64,000 bases of DNA from Phycomyces nitens. Its lineage: Eukaryota > Mucoromycota > Mucoromycetes > Mucorales > Phycomycetaceae. The notes under the pieces were generated by a model, which saw only the letters and a program-made list of their open reading frames with translations, had not been told where the DNA came from and searched no databases. The first letter of the stretch is position 1. Every line of letters begins with the position of its first letter. The stretch covers positions 3,410,001 through 3,474,000 of the forward strand of contig JAHRBC010000002.1 in assembly GCA_022702545.1 (NCBI GenBank). Direction: 5' to 3'. Shown one piece after another: positions 12,859 through 22,473 of this stretch. The position numbers and the translations under genes were made by a program.

Positions 12859-13696
12859 ATGAAAATGAATCAATATACTTTGGGTATTGATATTATTGCT
12901 ACCTTGGGCTATACTTTTACGTGTCAAACATTCAAGATGCTCATTACATCCTCATTCTACTCCGTCTAAAAAAGAATCTATGCATCACTGACCTTTTCCA
13001 TCTTTACAATAATCTACATGTACCATCTTCATCCCTCAATTCAATCTCCCATCTACTCTTTATCTTTTCTGCATTCAACTACTTGCGCCATTTACATTTA
13101 TCAACAATACAGACTCACATTCACTCTATCTCTTCTGTCAATCACTTTATCAACACCCTCACCTTCTCATTTAATTATTCATACTATCCAAAGAATATAC
13201 ACTATGGAGAGTTACAGACCCAAAAAAAAAACGCCTATTCAAAGTACTGGTTGTACCTGCAATCAGAAACTTTATAAGCATTAGTGTCAACATTCAGTTT
13301 TTATTCCTTACGTACCCCACTCGCTTATAAAAGGTATCATCGGTATACTATATTCAAGAATATATATATATGTGTGTGGTCTTATGACTGTATAGATGTA
13401 CGTCCGTAGGTCATCAAGATTACGCCTAATACTGGTCGATATATTGCTTTAGTGGTCTAATTAAGTTTTTGACTTTACTACTGATAGGTTTATTGGCTTG
13501 TGTCGGCTGTAAATTTTCCAATTGATATGTTTGTAGTATACAGACCACAACCGAGTGAAATACAAACTCTACAGCAGACCTCTGGTTACTCTTTGCTTAT
13601 AATCCCAAGATAGTATCTCAATATCTATACATCAGATACTCGAATTTTCATAACAATAGAATTTGAACAATAGTATACAAACAGCCATAACATTAG

Positions 13697-14177
13697 TTAT
13701 TGATAAATAGCACTTACAGTCTTTCCAGTTTTCCTTAAAGATATTGTCAAGATATACTTTTATTTGTATTTTCTATACCGCATAAATCTGCAATGTCAAA
13801 AAGATTTAAATTTAAATATTCTCGAGTGGCCATGAAATAGTTCTGATTAGAGTTTAGTAGAGAATATTAGAACTATATTAGATGATAATATGCGTCAAGG
13901 TAAGCCAAAACTACAAAACTAAAGCGGCTGTGAGAGGCTCTGACTAAATATTGAATAACTTTTTTTTATACAAAATATACCACTAGATCTAGAAATTTAT
14001 AAATGTGGACCTATCTCACATTGAATAATTGTCTTGGTTTCATCATATAGACTACAAAAGATATAGGCTATGCTTATATATTCCTAGATCGATCGGTTGT
14101 ATACACCATGAATAAAATCAATATAACGACATGCATTTTATTTACATCTTGGAGCGGTAGTTATGAGCGCTCAATAC
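13697..14177 (-). repeat. Right arm of long inverted repeat
   Basis: Inverted counterpart of 11413-11895. It begins GATAAATAGC and ends CGCTCAATA. The internal GATTTAAATTTAAATA palindrome is shared by both arms. Confidence 0.85.
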
Positions 14178-15024
14178 TTTTACAGAAATCCTGTACTTAA
14201 GAGGTCTAATCGAGTATGAGTATGACCTACACTAATAGGCTGCTTTAAATATGGCTTGTACAGAGTTTTTTATACCACTTTTTAAAGTTATAGTAGACAA
14301 TTACTATAAGATGACTTTACCATAATTACTATTCTCACCACGGAGTTATAACACTCAAAGGATTGTCAGATCCAGCCCGCTTTTCTTGAACCTTCTTTCT
14401 ACTCGAAATACTTTCATAATGCTTATTTGTCCACTGTCTATATCTATGCAAAAAGGTTTTGCAAGGAATTTTTACCCTGATGTCAAGGACCTTATTGGCG
14501 TGAATTTATAAAAAGAAAAAGGACTTATCTTGGTTCCCTAGAGCACTTCTTGACCTACTGAGAATATTTATTCATTTCTTTCAAGAATTTCATCTTTTAT
14601 TTTGGTCATATTTGCAATAGGGGCGGTCAGGTAAAAGTATTTTGTTTATTTTGCGGGTGTGGTGTCAAGGCCTGGCGCCTGTAGGCATATATGCCACTCA
14701 TGAGAACGAAAAGAATAATTGAAAATATAAAAATAAATAATAAAAAGGAAACCCTTAAATACTTGGGGAAAAGAAATAAGGCATAAGAAACGAAAAGAAA
14801 AAGTAATTGTTTTGACACGGCATGACAGAGAGAGAGGTCAGCGAGAAGGAAAAGAGAGCACGGAAAAAAACCCCTAGTTGGGGAAAACGGCTTTTAAGAA
14901 AGTAAAATAAAATATACAGCTGTTAAGAATATATGTTAACTAACTATAGAGAAGGAGCACTGCAAAAGTCCAAGGGTATTGAGATATATGGTTTGTTAAT
15001 ATTTTGTAAAGGAAATAAGAATAC
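14178..15024. other. AT-rich spacer, no gene seen
   Basis: Lies between the inverted-repeat element and the LTR element. The only ORF (14627-14818, minus) reads as low-complexity hydrophobic sequence and is not supported as a gene. Confidence 0.5.
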
Positions 15025-15265
15025 TGTGAGAGTGTTATTTATTAAATAAAGAATATTATGGTGGTTTATATACTTACTATTCTAATTCCCTTTTAATGTA
15101 ACGTCTATTGTTTAATGGTCGGCTATCACTGTTGAAGTGTGAAGTGCACGTGTGCCTGGTGTGTAACTGCTCCTGAGATGTTACCTTGCCATGGTTATTA
15201 GCAAAGAGGAACCGGAGATCTGTTGTGGAGTCTGTATTTTACTCAGCTGTAGTGTGTATACCACA
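15025..15265. repeat. LTR, left copy
   Basis: 241 bp, TGTGAGAG...ATACCACA, flanked on its outer side by AATAC. It shares GTGTGCCTGGTGTGTAACTG and AGCAAAGAGGAACC blocks with the right copy. Confidence 0.85.
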
Positions 15266-17102
15266 GGTATTATATAGATAAATCTTATAGAATAAGCTAC
15301 TGAATTGTATAGTTTTACTACGCTTTTGGTAATATATGATCATAACCCATAGTAGACTAAAAAGATATGGGAGTGATCTTAATCATCCTACTTATTGGTG
15401 TATAATAATCTAATGTAGAATATCTGAATGCTCTCAAACAGCCCAAAAACTAAACAACAATATAGCCACAATATATTCCTAGTCGATCCACTCTTGTTTG
15501 AATTATATTTTATGATACACAGACAGTTTGTGGCAGAGAAGATTGACCACTTACAAATAACCAGTTTTATCTTTCATTCTATTATATAGTGGGTTTTATC
15601 ATATGTTTTGGCAGTCAATCAAGGATAATTGTAGACTATGACAAGTGCATGGTAGTTATTCTATGCAAATATGCCTCCCTGATTTATTGTTTTTTAGAGC
15701 AATAGATTCCGAAATTTTTCATTTTTCATTTTATTTGATAAAAAATACATTTGCACTATTTATTCTGGTATCTATATTATTTCTTTAGTATATCTATTTT
15801 ACCAATAGATATCTTTTGGCTGGCACTATCAACTGGTTCTTAATAGAGCCAGTATATTTACCTAGCTGAGAGAATGGCATTGCTATCTAAAATTAAAAGA
15901 CAAGATTGTTAGCAAATAATCTTTATATAAACTATTTATTTTTATACTTATATTTTTAATATAATAAACAGAAAATTTGATAGACTCTCTGTAATATAAT
16001 AATAAGTAATCATTTTCTAATAGATATTATTAAAGAGGACATATTTATAATATAAAAAGTTTACCAAAATATTTTATTGAGATAGACAGAAAAATAAAAT
16101 TCGTGGCTATATCTAAAAGAGTGATTTGGTTAATAAAGAAGAGATTTAGTTTAATACGATCTTACCTTTGGATATATAGCCAAGTGCAATAGAGAAACCC
16201 CATAATATATTTATAAGCAATTACCTATGAGTAATAAAACATATGGAGTAAAAAATACATTTACAAGAGAAAGAAAAGAATTAATTAACAGAGTATTTTG
16301 TAATAATATTTAAGTACAAAAAAATAAGAAAATAAAAATAAATAATAAATACTTCATATTAAAAGACTGTTTAACTCTGATAAAATATAAGTAGTAAAAA
16401 CTATAATCTAAAAGAATATATTTGTTATTATTCTTATATTTTTATAGTTTATAATTTATTAAATTAGAAAAGAAGATGTCTAGATATAAAATAAGAGTAC
16501 ATAAAATACTATTAAATAGTAATAAAATTATAAAATGATTTATTATTTTTAGTTAATTTTTTTACTTGTAAGTATACTGATTATATTTATCTTTCTTCTT
16601 ATGAGAATAAGCAAGATAATAATTAATTTGTTTATTATTTCTAATACAATTAATTTTATAATATAGTTACAAAAAGTAATAATAAATCATAAGCAAATAT
16701 CATATTTAAAAGACTCTACTTTATTATTCTATCTAATAAAATATATTGAGTAATATAATTGCTATTAGAAATATAAAAAGTTTATCATATTTAACTTTAG
16801 TTTACTAATGGTAAGATAATATAGTAGCTGGTTATTGTTGTGGGTAGAATAAAACTTGGAAAGGGACAAAAGAATTTGTGAGAACTTATGTAGGGTGTTT
16901 ATTCAAAAGAAAAAGATTATCTTTCTACACAGAACTAACTACTGATATTTATATGTTTTCTGATTTATAATTCAGTATATGCTTTAGTAATATTTATCAT
17001 AATGAGTCATCTTCCAGGAGTATTGTCTTTCTGGAAAGATCCAGAGAGACCTATTGATATAATACTGTGGTAATTAAGGGTTTTTGGGGAACTTATAGAT
17101 AC

Positions 17103-17344
17103 TGTGAGAGTGTTATTTATTGAAGAAAGAATATTATGGTGGTTTATATAGTTATTATTCTAGTTCCCTTGTTCTATTAATCTCTATTGTGTAATGGTCG
17201 GTTATCACTGTAGTAGTGTGAAGTGTACGTGTGCCTGGTGTGTAACTGCTCCTGGGATGTTATCTTGCCATGGTCATTAGCAAAGAGGAACCAGATATCG
17301 GTTGTGGAGTTTGTATTTCACTCAAATGTGGTGTGTATACCACA
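17103..17344. repeat. LTR, right copy
   Basis: 242 bp, the same ends as the left copy, followed directly by AATAC, which completes the target-site duplication. Confidence 0.85.
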
Positions 17345-17425
17345 AATACTTCTCCAGTCAGATTAGCCAGAGAGCTTTGGTAAAGAAGAGCATTTATGCT
17401 ATTGGTAATATTTTAATATTCCAAC

Positions 17426-17713
17426 TGTCAGGAACCGATCTAGGCAAAGGCAAGAACAGAGAAAACAGGCAGAGAGTTTGAAGATAGATTCCTTTAATAA
17501 AGATGTTGTTTGCTTGATCCTTCTATGATCAAGCTCTAGGGGTATTTATATGAATATTTCTAGCTAATGTCTACTAAGATAATTATAATGATTGTTTCTA
17601 TGGAGTGTCTTTACAAGGAAAGTAAGGGAAGAATACTATTGGTCTTAGAGGTGCGATGTCTGGATCTGGTTATAATTGGTCAATCAATTTTTACCAATAG
17701 GATGTTTCTTACA
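17426..17713. repeat. Solo LTR (gypsy-like), 288 bp
   Basis: Begins TGTCAGGAACC and ends TTTCTTACA, classic TG...CA LTR ends. It is flanked by identical 5-bp words CCAAC at 17421-17425 and 17714-17718. No second copy or internal coding region is adjacent, so this looks like the product of LTR-LTR recombination. The TGTCAGGAACC start is common in Ty3/gypsy LTRs; that assignment is from family knowledge. Confidence 0.7.
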
Positions 17714-17718
17714 CCAAC

Positions 17719-18306
17719 CTAGATACTCAGGTAATGTTTTAGAATTATTAATTCATTGTAGTTGTAGTCTCTCAATCAAGTATTCATATAATAAAAGAAA
17801 TATGTAAATGGAATATGATGATGCCATTAGATAAATATGTGTATATCTGTATATCCCATATTATGGTGATAACAATAATAATAATAAATAATAATCAATT
17901 ATGTGTATGATGATCTGTGTATTAGATAATCTCATAAAGGCAGACCCGTTTGACTGGAATAGCTGAGGATATTATTTTATTCTTCAGTCTTACTCTCAGA
18001 TTCAGCAGTGATCAATACTCATTTATAATAGTTATAAATAAAACTAGAATAATTATTTTATAAATTATTATAATAATTTTTTAATGAGTGATACTCTTAT
18101 AATATTTTTAAATTCTTAATCCAAAATTATCAATCTTTATCCTATTTATAATTCTCTTTCTATTAATAAATAATAATTTATTTTACTCATATCTATCTTT
18201 TATTTTCTTTTGATTTAATATTTAATAATATAAAATATTATACAAAATGTAAAGCCGCTTAAATAATGTCTATAAATATGTTAAAAAACCATAAAATCAT
18301 CAAAAA
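17719..18306. other. AT-rich spacer upstream of tRNA-Ile
   Basis: ATAATA-rich low-complexity DNA with no ORF. LTR elements cluster just upstream of the tRNA gene, a common pattern for fungal LTR elements, but the distance (about 590 bp) is too large to claim tRNA targeting. Confidence 0.5.
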
Positions 18307-18380
18307 GCCCGCTTAGCTCAGTTGGTTAGAGCGTGGTGCTAATAACGCCAAGGCCACAGGTTCGACCCCTGTAGTGGGCA
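18307..18380 (+). tRNA. tRNA-Ile (anticodon AAT)
   Basis: 74 nt. The acceptor stem GCCCGCT pairs with AGTGGGC, followed by discriminator A. The D-arm is GCTCAGTTGGTTAGAGC. The anticodon stem TGGTG/CGCCA carries loop CTAATAA, giving anticodon AAT (isoleucine). The T-arm is ACAGG-TTCGACC-CCTGT. No intron; CCA is not encoded, as expected for a eukaryotic nuclear gene. Confidence 0.97.
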
Positions 18381-19247
18381 GCATATAACATCAGCATCTA
18401 GCTGATGTATCATTTTTTGCATGTCCTTGTTGTGATTAATTTTGATAATAAAAGTTTCGGTGGCTTAGATAAGTTTTGCAATAGATCACCACCAACTAGA
18501 ACGTTTAGAATAAAAAAAGGTTATAGAGAATTGAATGTTTTTTTTTATCGATCCAAATCGTTGTAGTATTTATATAAATTTACAAGTTAACAAGTTAATA
18601 TATCTAGCCTAATTTTACTCAAGACACATTGATTATCGTTTTATGAGAAGTAATGAGAATATATCTTGCATCACAGAAATGCAACCTAATTAAATATTTA
18701 TTTTTCTAAATTTTTATTAGCAACATCGACTCCAAGAACAAATCCTACTGAAAGAATAAGAATGTACATATGATGAAAGAGAGAATAAAAATCATTTTTT
18801 ATTGTTATTATCTTGTTTACGTGAGGACCTCCAAAGGAAAAAAAAATAAAAGCTTTTGGCTTTTAACTAATAATGTCTATTATCCACAGAAGATATTATG
18901 TACTTTTTGAGCCAAAAAAAAACGTAATAGTCTGCTGGTATCATTAAATATGTGCACTTACCTTGTTTCATGCTTTGTTAATTCAATATGAGATACAGTG
19001 TGGCAATGTAACAATTACTGATTTAACTTGACTGCTGTTACTGTGTACCCATATTATAAGAAATAATCATTAGTCTGTTAGCGCGCCTGTGTGGTTACCT
19101 CTCAAATATTTTTTTATAATTAGTCCTATGTAATATACAATATATCTGCGTACACGTACTGATCTAATGCTGGTTTTAAACGGAATATATATATTGTTAT
19201 GTCTCTATAGATTTCTGTTTCCAAAGTCTTTGATCTCGGTGGATATA
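18381..19247. other. tRNA-to-transposon spacer
   Basis: Apart from the terminator directly after the tRNA, no gene or repeat was recognised in this AT-rich stretch. Confidence 0.5.
18388..18418 (+). terminator. Hairpin plus T6 tract after tRNA-Ile (Pol III terminator)
   Basis: A perfect 8-bp stem ACATCAGC/GCTGATGT (18388-18395 with 18401-18408) is followed by TTTTTT (18413-18418). A T-run alone is enough for RNA polymerase III termination; the hairpin is an extra. Confidence 0.55.
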
Positions 19248-20576
19248 CAGTGAGCGGAACAAAGTAGCAGCCCAATGTTTAATAGCCGATATTGCATCAT
19301 AAATAAAAACTCTCTCTTTCCCTTCTAACACATCATTTCAAAACAACATGGAACAAACTAAATGCACAGAAAAGTCCCCAAAGGTTCACCCTTCTGGTTA
19401 TAAGCAAACTGATGACACAACTCGTGCCATCATTGTACATGAGAGCATTAAGAATGGAACAAGCCAAGTGGACATAGCTAAAAAAGTCGGTGTCGGCAAA
19501 GGTGTCGTAAAGCGTGTCCTTAAAAGTTATAGAGAAACAGGCTCGCATAAAGCTTCTACACGATCTGGTAGACCACCAAAACTGAATAAAAGAGACAAAA
19601 GACAGATCATTCTTGAGATTACCCGAGATCCAACAGAGCCATTAACCAAGATCTGTAAAAACTAGGCTACACCTGTAGCAGACAAGACTCTATGCATGTT
19701 TCTACGTGGAGTTGGTATTTACTCTCGTAGAATGATTTCGAAGCCAAAAATTTCAGAAGTTAATCGAAAGAAGCGATTGCAATGGGCAAAAGAACATCTG
19801 ACATGGGAACTCACAGATTGGAATGCCATCATCTGGTCTGATGAGTCCCATTTTAAGCTTCGTGGAAGTGATGGGCGCAGGCGAGTTTCCACGCGCAACA
19901 AGACTGGTTTTTGCATCAACTTCATCTTACAAACCGTGAAGTTTGGTGGTAGTGTCATTATGGCAAGTGTGTCGGAGTTTTAGATGTCATGAAAGGAAAT
20001 GTTGATTCCAAGAAGTACATCAGCACCTTGGAAAGAGCCTACTTCCCTTTCTTAACAGCTTTCAGACAAAAACAAAGCTGGAGGTGTTTTAAACTACAAG
20101 AAGATAATGTCAGGTGTCATACAAGTGCTTTAAGGATGGCTTGGAAGAAAGAAAATCGTCTTCAGCTTATGGGTAACTGGCTAGCCCAAAGTCTAGACTT
20201 GAACCCCATAGAGCATGTTTGGGCTTATCTTAAGCATCAGGTACAAGCAAACAAGTACAACTTGATCAGTACCTATCACTTGAAGTATGCAGTGGAACGA
20301 GAATGGAAGAAAATACCAAAAGATTATTTGGTGAGTTCAATCTCCAGAATGCCTAGAAGATGTCAGGCTGTTATTGATGCCAATGTTAATAATACCAAGT
20401 ATTAAAAATAAATATTTTATTATAAATTAGAATATTAAAGCGTTCAATAAGTGTTCTGTAGTAATATAAGCTTCTAAAATAGTATCTTTGATATGCTTTT
20501 TCAAATATGAAAACTATGCATGTTTTCAAAATATGCGGCAACTGAAAATTGAGGCGCTACTTTGTTCCGTTCACTG
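19248..20576 (+). mobile_element. Tc1/mariner element, 1329 bp, inactive
   Basis: Ends are CAGTGAGCGGAACAAAG on the left and, inverted, CAGTGAACGGAACAAAG on the right, flanked by TA on both sides (19246-19247 and 20577-20578), the Tc1/mariner target duplication. It contains one broken transposase gene. The element is a different subfamily from the copy at 26305-27645: both the TIRs and the proteins differ. Confidence 0.92.
19348..20405 (+). pseudogene. Broken Tc1/mariner transposase
   Basis: The N-terminal segment has paired helix-turn-helix DNA-binding features (QVDIAKKVGVGKGVVKRVLK, then SGRPPKLNKRDKRQI). An in-frame TAG follows at about 19663. The same frame continues with WSDESHF (first catalytic Asp). 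At about 19966 the frame shifts where the usual glycine/tryptophan segment (the VWGCF block) is deleted. The last segment holds EDN (second Asp) and LDLNPIEHVWAYLK (catalytic Glu). All three DDE residues survive, but the stop codon and the deletion rule out a functional protein. Confidence 0.9.
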
Positions 20577-20723
20577 TATTTCCATTTTTATAGATGTGTC
20601 GAAATTCTAATTTAAGATGGTCCCTGTAACAGAAAGTCCTTTTTTGGAAATTTATTATAAAGCAAACATAAATCAATCTCTTATATATGTTTACTAGGGA
20701 TATATTAACGAGAGTTGACCGAG

Positions 20724-21857
20724 TTAGATTTTGGTATCAAGTTTTTCAGGGCTATAGAATGCATAATCAGTGTATCCAACGCTTGCTCCTCCGTAAAATG
20801 TAGAGCGGTCATAAGGAGTCAAAGGCCAGTCGTTCTTGAGGCGCTCAGGAAGATCAGGGTTTGCAATAAATGTTCGACCAAAAGCGACCAAGGTGTTGTC
20901 TGATCTTTCAGCTGTCTCGAATGCACGCTTAGGAGTAGTTGTATATCCACCGGCTGTAATGAATGGTCCCTTCCATGCCTTTTGAAATGGTTCAACTGTG
21001 TCGTTCTTTATAATCTCTGTTCTATCCTCTCTTGTCATGTCAGAAACATAATCATCGCGAGGCTCAAGAAAGTGAAGATAGGCCAGCTTAGAGTGCTTTT
21101 CCTGTAGCTGGTTTACAATATATCCCCAGGTCTCGTATGGTGTATCATCCTTCATATCCTGGAACCCTGACCAAGGCGAAAAGCGAACTGCTGTACGCTC
21201 TTCTCCAATGGCTTCAGAAACACTCTTTACAACTTCTAGAACAAAACGTGCACGGTTTTCAATAGATCCACCATAGTTATCTGTGCGAATGTTGGAAGAG
21301 GTATTGATAAACTGATCAAGAAGAAAACCGTGTACGCTATTTATCTCGACACCATCAAATCCAGCGCTGATAGCATTCTTGGCAGCCTGAGTAAAGACAT
21401 TTGTAATCTGTGCAATCTCTTCGACTTCAAGGGCGCGGGGTACCTCATAGTCTTCTCTTAAAGGGTTTTTTCCGGTGATTGCGATGGCTGATGCAGAGAC
21501 AGGAAGCTTATTTCCGGGTAGTAAGGCAGACGGAGAAGCACGGCCACCATGAGCAATTTGAAGAAAAATGTATCCGCCTTTACTATGGACGGCCTTGGTA
21601 ATTTCTTTCCATGCTTCGATTTGCTTGTCATTGTAGATACCGGGAGAAAAACGATAAGTAATGCAATCATCAGAAATAATTGTGCCTTCGGAAATGAGTA
21701 GTCCACCGTTAGAGGCACGCTGCTGATAGTACTCGGCCATCAAAGGTACAGGGACACTATCGGCAGTAGCCCGCATACGGGTTAGAGGGGCAAGAACAAC
21801 ACGATGCTTTAAAAGCGATGCACCGACTTGAATGGGTGTAAAAAGAGCAGTAGACAT
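20724..21857 (-). CDS. Old Yellow Enzyme family FMN oxidoreductase with altered active site
   Basis: Single-exon gene, 377 residues. Start chosen at ATG 21857: an ATG 25 codons upstream lies beyond a TATATAAG box (21904-21911), and MSTALFTPIQVG begins the family core. Family members are NAD(P)H-dependent FMN enzymes that reduce activated alkenes. Seen: VVLAPLTRMRA near the FMN site; QIAHGGRASPSALLPG; DQFINTSSNIRTDNYGGSIENRARFVLEV; AVRFSPWSGFQD; and FGRTFIANPDLPERL near the phosphate site. The usual H-x-x-N/H-G-Y substrate-binding and proton-donor motif reads N173-S-V-H176-G-F178, so the tyrosine donor (Tyr196 of OYE1) is Phe and the first His is Asn. The protein may be a binder, may catalyse a different reaction, or may have lost ene-reductase activity. 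It is flanked by transposons but the frame is intact. Confidence 0.93.
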   Translation of the reverse strand: MSTALFTPIQVGASLLKHRVVLAPLTRMRATADSVPVPLMAEYYQQRASNGGLLISEGTIISDDCITYRFSPGIYNDKQIEAWKEITKAVHSKGGYIFLQIAHGGRASPSALLPGNKLPVSASAIAITGKNPLREDYEVPRALEVEEIAQITNVFTQAAKNAISAGFDGVEINSVHGFLLDQFINTSSNIRTDNYGGSIENRARFVLEVVKSVSEAIGEERTAVRFSPWSGFQDMKDDTPYETWGYIVNQLQEKHSKLAYLHFLEPRDDYVSDMTREDRTEIIKNDTVEPFQKAWKGPFITAGGYTTTPKRAFETAERSDNTLVAFGRTFIANPDLPERLKNDWPLTPYDRSTFYGGASVGYTDYAFYSPEKLDTKI

Positions 21858-21903
21858 TGTTTGAGTTGAAGATAATGGATATCCAGGGAGTGATATCTGG
21901 CTA

Positions 21904-21911
21904 CTTATATA
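21904..21911 (-). promoter_or_regulatory. TATA box of the OYE-family gene
   Basis: TATATAAG on the minus strand, 47 bp upstream of the chosen ATG. A start site about 25-30 bp downstream would give a very short leader and would exclude the upstream ATG at 21932. Confidence 0.5.
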
Positions 21912-22473
21912 CAAAATATTCTTGGGTGACACCCATAGATTATTGCTATTTGATATGTAAGCAAACCCAAATGCTTAATTTTTTTTAAAGAAATTCTACA
22001 ATGACCATACCCAATTTGAATTGACATATTTGGAACTTCTAAAATTATGACAAATTCCAAAAAAAAAGTTCAAAGTATTAGTAATACACCCAAACTGAAT
22101 TTAACTTTCTACGAGCGCTGCTCGCTCTCTGAGGGCTCCCTGATTACCTCCCAACTACAGGCAGAAAGGATATCTGGTTCTACTACAAAGATTTAATTAT
22201 ATGGTCCTATGATTTTATGATTTTATAGTTGGATCTATGATTATTAAGCTATTAATATGGAGGCTCTACTGAGTTTATAAATTATCTGACTGCTGGCTAC
22301 AATTAGAGTTTTCGTGGTTTGGTTTAGTGGTAGACTTTACTGCTGATATATCTGTATCTTGTTTAAGAATAAGTATAAGTATAATTTTTAATGACAGGAA
22401 AGAATCTATTTGACAAAAAAAAAGATAAGTATATTGGCATAAGGCATAAGGCATAGAGCAGAGGGCTTAAACT
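21912..22473. other. Spacer between OYE gene and Helitron
   Basis: No gene seen. It should contain the Helitron 3' end, but a hairpin followed by CTRR could not be recognised with confidence. Confidence 0.45.

Larger units (their letters stand above)
11413..14177. mobile_element. 2.77 kb element with ~480-bp terminal inverted repeats, non-coding
   Basis: 11413-11895 and 13697-14177 are long inverted copies of each other, roughly 90% identical by eye over about 480 bp. Both outer ends carry TATTGAGCG, beyond which similarity stops. The 1.8 kb between the arms has no transposase-like ORF. This is the architecture of a foldback or MULE-like non-autonomous DNA transposon. No target-site duplication could be recognised beside the ends, so the transposon call is an inference; a segmental inverted duplication is the alternative. 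Confidence 0.55.
15025..17344. mobile_element. Non-autonomous LTR retrotransposon (TRIM/LARD-like), 2.32 kb
   Basis: Two direct repeats, 15025-15265 (241 bp) and 17103-17344 (242 bp), both begin TGTGAGAGTGTTATTTATT and end GTGTGTATACCACA, giving the TG...CA ends of LTRs. The outer flanks carry the same 5-bp word AATAC (15020-15024 and 17345-17349), a target-site duplication. The LTRs differ at very roughly 10-12% of positions, so the insertion is not recent. The internal 1.84 kb is extremely AT-rich, has no gag or pol ORF, and shows no obvious tRNA-primed PBS. It therefore looks like a structural element mobilised in trans, or one whose coding part has decayed away. Orientation cannot be assigned. 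Confidence 0.82.

Noticed and set aside
12921..13277. 118-codon plus-strand ORF between the inverted-repeat arms
   Set aside because: Composition is Leu/Ser/His-rich from CT/AT-rich DNA, an overlapping frame is equally open, and there is no domain.
15266..17102. AT-rich tract as a centromere or inserted mitochondrial DNA
   Set aside because: It is the interior of a bounded LTR element with target duplications; no mitochondrial gene was seen.
22111..22123. CGAGC-GCT-GCTCG palindrome as the Helitron 3' terminal hairpin
   Set aside because: No CTRR terminus follows at the expected spacing on the minus strand, so the element end cannot be placed there.
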